Part shown: in pieces, positions 8,125 through 16,146 of the stretch
Numbering within the stretch: the stretch's first letter is position 1
How the letters are laid out: every line of letters starts with the position of its first letter
NCBI GenBank assembly: GCA_045543215.1
Contig: JAZQMD010000185.1
Span: 1-31,450, forward strand
From: DXYV01 sp045543215
GTDB lineage: Bacteria > Bacillota > Clostridia > Oscillospirales > Oscillospiraceae
Reading direction: 5' to 3'
DNA: 31,450 bases
The notes under the pieces: model-generated
Database searches by the model: none
Told to the model about the DNA's origin: nothing
Seen by the model: only the letters and a program-made list of their open reading frames with translations
Made by a program: the position numbers and the translations under genes

Positions 8125-8214
8125 AACTCTCAGCCCGCTTCCTCCATAAAATTGATAAGAGTATTATATAATATCCGGAAGAAAAAGACAAGTTATTTGT
8201 CCCAGGGCATAAAT

Positions 8215-8244
8215 AAAGAGGAGGCGCGGCTGCGCCCCCTCTTT
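8215..8244 (-). terminator. Terminator or attenuator between the BMP lipoprotein and the ABC ATPase genes
   Basis: The arms 8215-8227 and 8232-8244 pair at 12 of 13 positions around the loop GGCT, with a GC-rich core. On the minus strand a T-rich CTCTTTATTTAT follows. It lies inside the operon, directly after the lipoprotein gene, where partial termination would give more binding protein than transporter. Confidence 0.7.
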
Positions 8245-8262
8245 TACATAAAATCGCTTAGA

Positions 8263-9465
8263 TCAGCTGATCTTCAGGGTTAAGTTGGAATACTCCTGCT
8301 CCAAATTAGAAAAATCGTTATCTACCACTAGGCTGCCGTCCAATACCTTCTGGTACAGAGCCTCGTAGTCCTCCACGGTGTAGTTCTGCATGCTCCAAGT
8401 ATCCGTTGGAAGACCAACAGCGTCTTCATTCACACCCAGGGAGGTAGCCACACCACCAATCTCTGCAAAGGTTCCGTCGTACACCTTGGCCAATGCCCAC
8501 TGCACCGCATCAGACAGCCCCTTCATGGCAGAGGTAATAACAGTCTCAGACTCGCTAGACTGGTCCACGTCCACACCTACCACAAAACCGTCGTTGGCGG
8601 ATGCGGCAGCCACAATTGACTGAAACATAGCTCCACCACAGGCAAAGATGACCTCGGTGCCCGTCTCATACCAGCCATTGGCCATAGTCTGAAGCTCGGG
8701 AGAGGCAGAGAAGTTGGCCCCATACTCCCAGGAGTAATTCATATTTACGTTTATGCCCAACTCAGCGGCAGCCGCATTGGCTCCCTGGACAAAGCCGTAA
8801 CCGAATCGGCAGCAAGCATCATTGGTACCGCCGCCGCCGCCGGAGAAGCCAAGGTTCGTAAAGCCTTCCATAACCACGGCATAACCGGCGAAGTAGCCGC
8901 ACTGTTCCTCCTTAAAGGAGATGGGCGCCACATTCGTCAGAAGGTTGCCATTAACATCGGGATTGGAATTATCATCAAGGGGATAGCCATCAATAAACAA
9001 GAACGGAGTTTCTGGGAAGTCGATGGCTGCCTGCCTCAGGGCGTTCTCCTGCATATACCCAGCGCACACCACCACCTTGGCTCCCCCTTCCACGGCAGCC
9101 TTCATGGCATCGTAACGGTCGTCATCAGTGGCCTGATCACCATTGGCGGGCTGGTAATACTTGTAGCTCAAACCATTGGCCGCGGCATATAGCTTCACGC
9201 CGTCAAAGGTGCCCTGGTTAAAAGACTTGTCCTTCAGCGATCCCACATCAGTAACAAAGGCAATCTCATACTTTCCATCGGCAGATGTCATGTTGTCTGC
9301 GATGCTATCTGCGGTGAAAACTTCGGGTGTACCCGAATCGCTGGGCTGGGATGGGGAGGGTTGATCAGTGGACTGAGAGGACGATGGCTGGTCCGCTCCA
9401 CCTCCACAGGCCGTAAGGCCAAAGACCATGGCCATGGACAACATCAATGCAAGCACTTTTTTCAT
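8263..9465 (-). CDS. nupN: BMP family nucleoside-binding lipoprotein (NupN type)
   Basis: The 400-residue extracytoplasmic substrate-binding lipoprotein of the importer. It has a lipoprotein signal peptide with lipobox LTAC (cysteine 20), then a low-complexity Ser/Pro/Gln spacer to about residue 48. The BMP (PnrA/Med) domain starts at KYEIAFVTDVGSLKDKSFNQGTFDG, the family signature, and continues with VCAGYMQENALRQAA, FLFIDGYP, EEQCGYFAGYAVVMEG and VGVDVDQSSESETVITSAMKG. BMP proteins of this kind bind purine or pyrimidine nucleosides. The ATG is preceded by GGAAAGGA at a good distance. It is the first gene after the promoter at 9596-9624 and is followed by a partial terminator. Basic membrane antigen and autoinducer-binding roles have been proposed for relatives, but the adjacent NupOPQ-like genes and deoC make nucleoside capture much more likely. 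Confidence 0.92.
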   Translation of the reverse strand: MKKVLALMLSMAMVFGLTACGGGADQPSSSQSTDQPSPSQPSDSGTPEVFTADSIADNMTSADGKYEIAFVTDVGSLKDKSFNQGTFDGVKLYAAANGLSYKYYQPANGDQATDDDRYDAMKAAVEGGAKVVVCAGYMQENALRQAAIDFPETPFLFIDGYPLDDNSNPDVNGNLLTNVAPISFKEEQCGYFAGYAVVMEGFTNLGFSGGGGGTNDACCRFGYGFVQGANAAAAELGINVNMNYSWEYGANFSASPELQTMANGWYETGTEVIFACGGAMFQSIVAAASANDGFVVGVDVDQSSESETVITSAMKGLSDAVQWALAKVYDGTFAEIGGVATSLGVNEDAVGLPTDTWSMQNYTVEDYEALYQKVLDGSLVVDNDFSNLEQEYSNLTLKIS

Positions 9466-9595
9466 TTCATTCGTCCTTTCCTTTCAATGGGTTTTGCTCT
9501 TATTCCTCAATGTATTAAGGGCAATCCCTATCGCAAAAATTATCCGGAATAGGATTCTACACAGCTGTAATATCCTTTTCCAGACTTTCGTGCCC

Positions 9596-9624
9596 ATTAT
9601 AACGTGTCCTTTGAAAAAGGACAA
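9596..9624 (-). promoter_or_regulatory. Promoter of the nucleoside importer with an embedded palindromic operator
   Basis: On the minus strand TTGTCC (9624-9619) and a perfect TATAAT (9601-9596) are 17 bases apart. The spacer and part of the -35 box are covered by a perfect palindrome, GTCCTTT-TTC-AAAGGAC (9606-9622). A protein bound there would block RNA polymerase. The predicted transcript starts near 9589 with a leader of about 125 bases in which I recognise no riboswitch. The rest of 9466-9730 shows nothing else. Confidence 0.6.
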
Positions 9625-9730
9625 GCCCGACTTTACAAATTTTATTGAAAATTCACATTTTTCTGTCTTTATCGGGAAGAAAGATTGGCCTCTTATATGC
9701 TTTCTCTGCTCGATTGAAATCGCTGAACCC

Positions 9731-10396
9731 TCAGTATCCTTCCCCCTTCTGCCCCTTAATCAGCTTCACAATGCGGGAGGTACCCAAGCGATCGGCGCCA
9801 AGGTTGATAAAGTCCTCCGCGTCCTTTAAAGAAGAAATTCCTCCCGCCGCTTTAATCTTCACATGATGACTCACATGGGCTCTGAACAAAGCCACATCCT
9901 CCCGAGTAGCCCCACCGGCGGAAAAACCGGTAGAAGTCTTGATGTAATCAGCGCCCGAGGCAGAGACAATTTCACACAATTTTACCTTTTCCTCCTGCGT
10001 GAGCAAGCAAGTCTCAATAATAACCTTTAAAATACGACCACCACAGGATGCTTTGACCAATTTAATCTCCTCAAGCAGATCACCCCACCGCTTGTCCTTC
10101 ACCCAGCCAATATTGACCACCATATCGATCTCATCCGCACCGCCACGTACGGCATCCTCAGTCTCAAAAACCTTAACTGCAGTGGTGGCGCTACCGTTTG
10201 GAAAACCAATCACTGTACACACCTTCATCTTATTGCCCATATAGTCAGAAGCAGCCTTTACATAGCAGGGCGGAATACACACCGATGCAGTCTCATAGAG
10301 GATGGCATCATCGCATATGGCCTTGATCTCCTCCCAGGTAGAAGTCTGGAGCAGAAGGGTGTGATCCACCCGGTTTAAAATATCCTTTACTTCCAT
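9731..10396 (-). CDS. deoC: Deoxyribose-phosphate aldolase
   Basis: A 221-residue cytosolic class I aldolase that splits 2-deoxyribose-5-phosphate into glyceraldehyde-3-phosphate and acetaldehyde, the last step of deoxynucleoside breakdown. The catalytic residues are visible: D91 in ADEIDMVVNIG, the Schiff-base lysine K153 in YIKTSTGF, and K182 in VKIKAAGG. Length and motif order are those of the short bacterial DeoC. The start ATG is preceded by GAGGTGAT at 5-6 bases. It lies upstream of the nucleoside importer on the same strand, with a 265-base gap containing a second promoter, so it may be cotranscribed with the importer but the importer can also be expressed alone. No deoA, deoB or deoD is present in this window. 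Confidence 0.95.
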   Translation of the reverse strand: MEVKDILNRVDHTLLLQTSTWEEIKAICDDAILYETASVCIPPCYVKAASDYMGNKMKVCTVIGFPNGSATTAVKVFETEDAVRGGADEIDMVVNIGWVKDKRWGDLLEEIKLVKASCGGRILKVIIETCLLTQEEKVKLCEIVSASGADYIKTSTGFSAGGATREDVALFRAHVSHHVKIKAAGGISSLKDAEDFINLGADRLGTSRIVKLIKGQKGEGY

Positions 10397-10492
10397 ATCA
10401 TCACCTCAAGTGTATTTTTTCGGCCTGGCATTCTGCCCCTTAACGTATCCCTTTTATACGATAATCTTCCTATTTTTTAATCAGAAAGCTTA

Positions 10493-10520
10493 TTGTATTT
10501 GAAAAAATTGGGTTTATAAT
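10493..10520 (+). promoter_or_regulatory. Promoter of the patatin-like gene
   Basis: TTGTAT (10493-10498) and TATAAT (10515-10520) are 16 bases apart. An overlapping alternative is TTGAAA (10499-10504) with TATAGT (10523-10528) and 18 bases between. Both point toward the gene starting at 10576. Confidence 0.5.
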
Positions 10521-10575
10521 AATATAGTATAGAAAGTTCCTCACCTTTTGAAACATTTCAAAGGAGCTGGTTATC

Positions 10576-11436
10576 TTGAAAATTGGATTGGTCCTGGAGG
10601 GTGGCGCCTTTCGCACCATCTTTTCCACAGGTGTATGGGATGCCTTTTTAGAACATGGCCTGATGCTGGACTATGTGATAGGCGTATCAGCCGGTATCGC
10701 CTACGGCGTGAGTTATGTATCCAGACAACCCAAACGAAATCTGGAAATTCTTACCCGCTACGCCAACGATAGCCGGTACATGGGGGTACGCAACCTTCTT
10801 AACCCCTTCAACCGCTGCTATTGGGGATTAGACTTTGCGTACAGATCCATTCCCAACAGGCTGCTTCCCTTCGACTATGATACCTTCTCCTCTTATCCTG
10901 GCCAAGTGGAAGCGGTTGTCACCAATCTAAACACAGGTCAGGCGGAGTACTTCCCTGTTCCTCGAAGCCGTGGGGAAGATTTCATGCTTCTTCAAGCCAC
11001 CTGTGCCCTCCCCCTTCTCTTCCCCATCTACCACATTGGAGGAAAACCCTGTATGGACGGCGGAGCCGCCGATCCCATCCCCTTTCACCGGGCTTTTATG
11101 CAAGGGTGCGACAAAGTAGTCGTCTGTCTCACCCGTGAGCGCAACTACATCCGCAGACCGGAGGCTGTAGAACCCTTTATTCAATTCCACTACGGCAAAA
11201 AATACCCTAACTTCTGTAAAACCATGACCCACCGGGTAGCGCGCTATAATGCCGTACGCTCAGAGCTGTTTAATCTGGAACGCCAAGGTAGGGCCCTGAT
11301 CTTTGCCCCCCTCACCACCGAGGGCTTCTCCCGCATGGAGCGGGATGTGACCCGCATTAAAGCCATGTGGGAGGATGGATACCACCAAGGGGAGATGCGG
11401 ATAGATGAGGTTAAGGCATTTCTTTCCCATCCCTAA
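10576..11436 (+). CDS. Patatin-like phospholipase family protein
   Basis: A 286-residue putative lipid acyl hydrolase of the bacterial patatin group (YjjU/RssA-like). The Ser-Asp dyad is intact: the oxyanion-hole loop GGAFR at residues 9-13, the nucleophile elbow GVSAG with S38, and DGG with D161 in MDGGAADPIP. The C-terminal part, from about residue 200 with RVARYNAVRSEL and RMERDVTRIKAMWEDGYHQG, is the region usual in this subgroup. No signal peptide is seen, so it is probably cytoplasmic or membrane-associated. The start is a TTG at 10576 with AAGGAG nine bases upstream; no ATG fits better. It has its own promoter and a terminator at 11476, so it appears monocistronic. The substrate cannot be told from the sequence. 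Confidence 0.88.
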   Translation: MKIGLVLEGGAFRTIFSTGVWDAFLEHGLMLDYVIGVSAGIAYGVSYVSRQPKRNLEILTRYANDSRYMGVRNLLNPFNRCYWGLDFAYRSIPNRLLPFDYDTFSSYPGQVEAVVTNLNTGQAEYFPVPRSRGEDFMLLQATCALPLLFPIYHIGGKPCMDGGAADPIPFHRAFMQGCDKVVVCLTRERNYIRRPEAVEPFIQFHYGKKYPNFCKTMTHRVARYNAVRSELFNLERQGRALIFAPLTTEGFSRMERDVTRIKAMWEDGYHQGEMRIDEVKAFLSHP

Positions 11437-11475
11437 ATCTTTCATAAGTAAAATGAAATTTATTAGCAATATAGC

Positions 11476-11520
11476 AGGGATGTATAACCGTGTTAAAACC
11501 GCATACATCCCTACTTTTTA
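11476..11520 (+). terminator. Terminator after the patatin-like gene
   Basis: AGGGATGTAT (11476-11485) pairs with ATACATCCCT (11503-11512) around a 17-base loop, followed by ACTTTTTA. It lies between two convergent genes, and the T-run favours the plus strand. Confidence 0.75.
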
Positions 11521-11564
11521 TGTCCATAGCACCTTCTTGTGCTGCGTTAATATTTCATTGCTGT

Positions 11565-14500
11565 TCAGGTTTGAAGACACCGCATAATCATGGTTGCTGC
11601 CTCAGCCCGTGTCGCATAATCCTTATGCGCCAGTATTCCGTTGTCCTTACCCTCAAGGATCTCGTTTTCTACCGCCCAGCACAGAGCCTCCTTCGCCCAC
11701 GAACTCACTGTATCTGCATCATTAAAGTTCAACGTTTCATCGGATCGGATACTTCCGCAGTACCTCCACAGTATGACCGCCAACTGCTCCCGACTAATAA
11801 AGTCATCCGGCCCGAAAATCCCCTCACCGTAGCCGAGGCTAATTCCCTGATCTGCCGCCCAAGTTACTGAATCGCTGTACCAAACATCAGAATTTACGTC
11901 ACTAAACACATTATCAAAAGATTGCTTCGGGTTGTTTTCCAGGTTATAAATCGCGGTTATCAGCATTCCGCGTGTCATATTATCATTCGGACTGAAGGTA
12001 GAGGTGTTCGTTCCCTGGAATATTTCGTGGCTGCTGACAAAGTCTACCACATCTTTGTACCAGTCATCCGGCTTTACATCATCAAACACCTTACTATTAT
12101 CCACAATCTCCACCTTGGCCGAGCCATCCAATGGAATGGAAACAGTTAAATCGTCGCTGTTTGCCATTGATTTGCGAATAACTTTACGGGAACCATCCGC
12201 TTGAACTAACACCGCCACAGTACCTGGCTTGCAGTCTTCATAAGGCACAGCAAGCGTGACCCCGCCGGAGAGGGTATTGACCTTCTCTCCATCCGATGTA
12301 ATATCCAAAATGATATCATTTCCTACCTTCTCGGTTACCACGGTTATGATGCCCTTTTTATTATCAAAGTTATCCAATACACTGTTTAAAATGGATACAT
12401 CTGCCACAGATGTGCTAATTATTAAATCTGCGTTCGTTTTTTCTCCAATTTGCTCCACGGTAGAAGCCGGGATAGAAACTTCTGTTTTCGTTACATCTCC
12501 ATCGATCTTCGGAGCTATGACAGCTTTCCTACTTCCATTCTCCTCTACCTGCCTTATCATTTCCTCCCCCACTTGGTCGGATACATCTGAGGATGCCATA
12601 TTTCCGTTAATGGTAGCACTGGGCATAGCCTTGGTCGTAGTGGTATGATCCCCTCCTTTATCCACGCTATCCTCTGTATTTACAGGCAAAGAAAGCGCAA
12701 CACCACCAGAAGCTACTGCAGAGCCACTGGTAGGCATAACATGAATGCCATAGGAAGTAGAAGTGATACCAGAAAGGACAGAATCCAACTTAGTGTCTGG
12801 AGAAAGTGTATAATCATCAGGCGTGGAGTCAGCATCAGGGATGATAGACTCCACCTTGGCATCTGGATCAAGTGTATAATCATTCGGCCTGACAGACGCG
12901 TTAATAATAGTAAATTTGGGACTATTGCTGTCTAGCATAAGGTTATAGTTATTACCACCATCAAGACTGCCAATGTTAAAGTCATATTCTCCCGTATCTT
13001 CACCCGGAGAGCGTCCCAGTTCACCGGTGATCCCGTTAGAGATATCACCAATGCTAGAGGTATAGGTAAATTGCGGGTCGTTTGCACCATAAGGCTTTTG
13101 TTGCCCATCATTCGGGGTAATGACCACATCAACTTTGGTAATTTCTGCGCCTGCAGAGTTGGCTGTGCTGCTCAATTTATAATTAGCATTCACTGCATCG
13201 CTACTCAGTGTCAGATTGGTAGCCGTGATCGTCTTATCTACACCGGCATCTGCACTATCATACGAAAAAACAACTCCGTCGGAATTCAGTACGGGTACCT
13301 CTTCATTTACAGCTCCAGAGAGGGTGATAGTTGGTAGCTGTCCCACTATATTCTTGGTTCCATCATAAACTTTCGTCACCCCGCTGGTATCAATATTAGC
13401 GATGAGTGGGGCCTTTTCTACTGTTACTGTGACCGTACGGCTGTCCGTTGAAACCGTTGAGGCTTTACCTTTGACGTAAATAGTGCTGCTACCCTTACAA
13501 AAGAACTCATACGTCCCTACGGGCATGGTGTCGGTACCTACTTCATAGGTTTTTCCCTTGGCTGAAGGGATCAGTACATCCTTACCATTATCTTTATAAT
13601 ACCATTCATATTTAATATTCGGAGTGGTGTCACTATTCTCTATCTCTGCGGAAAGCACAACTTTCTCTTTATCCCCGTAAGTTACACTAACATCCTGAGG
13701 TTGGCTGGTGAACTTTGGATCAAATTGTATTCTTCCTCCACCTGCTACAGTATAGAACCCATATTGCATGCTGTAATAGTAGCCATCACCTACATACGCT
13801 TCACCTGGTTTGAAAAAATCATTCTCATAAAGTATAGCAAGTTTACCATTATTCAACTCTGTTAAGCAAGAGTAAAGGAACTTTTTACCACCCGTGGTTA
13901 CATCGATCTTAAAATTCTGTAAATCCATAGTCCTGTCGTTATTGTCATTGACCAAGAAGCAAAAGATCTTACCATTTATCCTAAACTCGGCCTTGGCATT
14001 TCCGGTAGGACAGGAAACAAAGATAACCTCTTTACCACCGGAGGTTTTAGAGTATTTAATAGCGGACACTTCGCAGTCTGAGTGATTAGTAACCTTAGTT
14101 ATTACAGGGGACAGCCACTTTTCCTCAAAGTAATCAATATAGCAAATTCTGGAATTACCGTTACGGTAGAAAAACCGTAACCTACCGTCATTTAGTTCCA
14201 CTACAGCACTTTCCGAACTATAATGCCCTGTATTGGCATCAGCGCTGCGATTCCAGGTAGTTCCGTTGTCGTCAGAGTAGACAAAACTTGTTAGCATAGG
14301 AGTATCTTTGTCGATATATCTATAGCAAGGAATCACAATCCTACCGGTGGAGGTCACAAGTCCACGACCTGGTCCCACAAAATAGGCCTGTTCCTCTTTC
14401 TTCTTTAAATTAAGGAGAGTAGGGGTGCTCCAAGTTAGTCCATTATCTGTGGACTTGACCAGATAGAGAAAGGTAGTGCGCTGCACTTTATAGGGAGAAT

Positions 14501-15170
14501 CGGAAAAAAACAGGTTGCTGTTGGTGCCATTCGTTCCCTTAATGTTGAAGTGGCCGTCTACCGTGTATCCCTCCACGGGCTGGCCGTCGCTCAACCTCTT
14601 GATGACATTACCGTCTAAGTAGTAATCATAGGTGGAATGATCATTGTCTGAGAGCAGTAGTCTGCCATTGTCATCAAATCCATTTACACCGATTGCTGGA
14701 AAGGTATTACCATCACCTTGCATCGCAACGCCATATGGAAGCAAGTCAACAAGCAACCAGACCGTCTTTCCATCTGTTGTCAATGAAGGATCAATGAAAC
14801 AGGTCGATTGCGCATTATATCTATTTCCATTGTCTCCGAAGTAGTTGGCATAGCTCCACTTCCAGGTTTCACCGTTGTCTGTAGAGCGGGATACAATGGT
14901 ATCATGTCCACCACCGTCATAGAGGGTGTTCCAGCGGGCATCGGCAGCAGCCAAAATAGATCCATCACCAAGGGTAATTAAGGCTGGAATACGGAAACTA
15001 TTGCTTTCGCCCGTCCCTTTTGGAAAAGGCTGGTCTTTGGTTGTGTTTCCAGTTGGTGCCTCTGTCTTTACGATAGGTGTTGTTGCCGTTTTTGTCGCCA
15101 TTGCCACCATTGGCAAATAGGAAAGCAGCAGGCAGGAGGCAAGCAAAGTACTAATAATTCGTTTTTTCAT
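11565..15170 (-). CDS. Secreted multidomain exo-sialidase (GH33) with C-terminal SLH domains
   Basis: A 1201-residue surface enzyme predicted to release terminal sialic acids from host glycans. The ATG at 15170, with AAAGGTG six bases upstream, starts a signal peptide MKKRIISTLLASCLLLSYLPMV; the frame is open 17 codons further up without a ribosome site. The six-bladed sialidase propeller spans about 50-480: FRIP with R60, Asp-boxes at about 94-103, 240-248 and 299-306, candidate acid/base D85, E320, R336, R398 and the nucleophile tyrosine Y433 in FLYSCLTEL with E449. About 110 residues (130-235) are inserted between the first two Asp-boxes. An Ig-like domain (486-586), a YDG-type repeat (588-678, VYDGTKNIVG), an MBG-like repeat (679-756) and a repeated linker (762-800) follow. 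Three SLH domains (1028-1201) would bind the secondary cell-wall polymer. No sialic-acid uptake genes are in the window. Residue assignments are by motif comparison only. Confidence 0.92.
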   Translation of the reverse strand: MKKRIISTLLASCLLLSYLPMVAMATKTATTPIVKTEAPTGNTTKDQPFPKGTGESNSFRIPALITLGDGSILAAADARWNTLYDGGGHDTIVSRSTDNGETWKWSYANYFGDNGNRYNAQSTCFIDPSLTTDGKTVWLLVDLLPYGVAMQGDGNTFPAIGVNGFDDNGRLLLSDNDHSTYDYYLDGNVIKRLSDGQPVEGYTVDGHFNIKGTNGTNSNLFFSDSPYKVQRTTFLYLVKSTDNGLTWSTPTLLNLKKKEEQAYFVGPGRGLVTSTGRIVIPCYRYIDKDTPMLTSFVYSDDNGTTWNRSADANTGHYSSESAVVELNDGRLRFFYRNGNSRICYIDYFEEKWLSPVITKVTNHSDCEVSAIKYSKTSGGKEVIFVSCPTGNAKAEFRINGKIFCFLVNDNNDRTMDLQNFKIDVTTGGKKFLYSCLTELNNGKLAILYENDFFKPGEAYVGDGYYYSMQYGFYTVAGGGRIQFDPKFTSQPQDVSVTYGDKEKVVLSAEIENSDTTPNIKYEWYYKDNGKDVLIPSAKGKTYEVGTDTMPVGTYEFFCKGSSTIYVKGKASTVSTDSRTVTVTVEKAPLIANIDTSGVTKVYDGTKNIVGQLPTITLSGAVNEEVPVLNSDGVVFSYDSADAGVDKTITATNLTLSSDAVNANYKLSSTANSAGAEITKVDVVITPNDGQQKPYGANDPQFTYTSSIGDISNGITGELGRSPGEDTGEYDFNIGSLDGGNNYNLMLDSNSPKFTIINASVRPNDYTLDPDAKVESIIPDADSTPDDYTLSPDTKLDSVLSGITSTSYGIHVMPTSGSAVASGGVALSLPVNTEDSVDKGGDHTTTTKAMPSATINGNMASSDVSDQVGEEMIRQVEENGSRKAVIAPKIDGDVTKTEVSIPASTVEQIGEKTNADLIISTSVADVSILNSVLDNFDNKKGIITVVTEKVGNDIILDITSDGEKVNTLSGGVTLAVPYEDCKPGTVAVLVQADGSRKVIRKSMANSDDLTVSIPLDGSAKVEIVDNSKVFDDVKPDDWYKDVVDFVSSHEIFQGTNTSTFSPNDNMTRGMLITAIYNLENNPKQSFDNVFSDVNSDVWYSDSVTWAADQGISLGYGEGIFGPDDFISREQLAVILWRYCGSIRSDETLNFNDADTVSSWAKEALCWAVENEILEGKDNGILAHKDYATRAEAATMIMRCLQT
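12783..12896 (-). repeat. Short tandem repeat in the sialidase linker
   Basis: Two copies of a roughly 21-residue unit, PNDYTLDPDAKVESIIPDAD and PDDYTLSPDTKLDSVLSGI, lie side by side (residues about 762-800). The DNA copies differ at many positions but share GTGTATAATCAT. It forms a flexible acidic spacer between the MBG-like repeat and the downstream wall-proximal region. Confidence 0.6.
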
Positions 15171-15981
15171 TGTGTTCACCTTTCTTTCAAGCGTTTTATT
15201 CAAAATTTTATGATTGCCCAACTAGAGGCTGTATTTAAAAATATAATACCTCCATGCAGCAGATCCTTTCCCACTGTGCCGTAACGATCCTATAAAATCG
15301 ACAAAGGATTTTTAAAATATTCAATGGAACTCTGTGTTGATAAAAACCTATGTACAGAGATAAGACTTTGCTTAATAACAACTTTTGTATAAACTCTTTA
15401 TATCTTCAGTAAACTTGGATATATCTAAAAAATACACTAAAGTAACACATACTCTCTTTACGAAAACCTTCTTACAGGAAAAGCTAAAATTTTGAGAGTA
15501 AATATATAGATTTTAGATGATTTTACCAAATATTTTAATAAAAGGCAAGAACTTTCAAATAAAAATTTTATTATTTTTAAGTGCTTCTACTCAGTGTTAT
15601 CTCATTTTAGGCCTAGCTCATTGTTTTCCAATTTTCAATATTTCAACAACATTCTTATCATCGGCTATCATCATTTGAATTTCAGGCCGCAGAGCCTATA
15701 TATCTTTATGTATATGATACCTTCATTTAAGCATTTCCCTTATAGTTTTTAACATGTTCGTATATCAAGAGGTTATCTTGTTTATTGTTCACTTTAAAAA
15801 GTTTGGTCTTGATCCCCTCAAAATAAGCTTCGGAATTTTTATGTTTCCTTTGCAAAAATATTTTCTTTATCCTTTCAAGAAAATAAACTTATATTTCATA
15901 CAATACTTCCATAATCTTCTATTTAAAAATACTTTAAAATAATTAAATTCTCCAAAATTATTTTTCCACCGTGAACAAACA
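15171..15981. other. AT-rich non-coding stretch between sialidase and siderophore operon
   Basis: About 0.8 kb of visibly AT-rich DNA. Only the ribosome site of the sialidase (around 15177-15184) is clear. I see no convincing ORF: the longest plus-strand frame, 15754-15942, lacks a ribosome site and has a low-complexity Phe/Leu/Lys-rich product. No tRNA, riboswitch or insertion-sequence ends were recognised. A sialidase promoter must lie here on the minus strand, but no site stands out. Confidence 0.6.
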
Positions 15982-16010
15982 TTGACCTACACCCTCCTTC
16001 ATGCTATGAT
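15982..16010 (+). promoter_or_regulatory. Promoter of the siderophore ABC operon
   Basis: TTGACC (15982-15987) and TATGAT (16005-16010), five of six matches each, are 17 bases apart. Predicted transcription starts near 16017, just before the first of three palindromes. Confidence 0.7.
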
Positions 16011-16018
16011 ACTTAAAA

Positions 16019-16094
16019 GTTAGTCATAGCTAACCCCATTTTTTCTATTAGTTAGTTTTTGCTAACTTTTTTGTTCTAATTAGCAGAATCTAAC
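16019..16094 (+). promoter_or_regulatory. Three tandem GTTAG-N6-CTAAC operators
   Basis: GTTAGTCATAGCTAAC (16019-16034), GTTAGTTTTTGCTAAC (16051-16066) and ATTAGCAGAATCTAAC (16079-16094) share the same five-base arms and six-base spacing; only the third has one arm mismatch. Starts are 32 and 28 bases apart, near three helical turns. The arms recall DtxR/IdeR boxes, but the spacing differs from the known ones. They begin at the predicted transcription start of an iron-uptake operon, which suggests an iron-responsive repressor. Confidence 0.65.
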
Positions 16095-16146
16095 ATATAC
16101 GTTTGGATGGCGCTTGTCTTCATTCTTTATAGAGGAGGAGATCATT

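Noticed and set aside
9466..9595. A purine-type riboswitch in the nupN leader
   Set aside because: The conserved purine-aptamer core and the P1 pairing are not seen; only the promoter with its palindrome is supported.
15754..15942. A 62-codon plus-strand frame in the AT-rich gap
   Set aside because: It has no ribosome site, and its Phe/Leu/Lys/Ile-rich product is what AT-rich DNA gives by chance.
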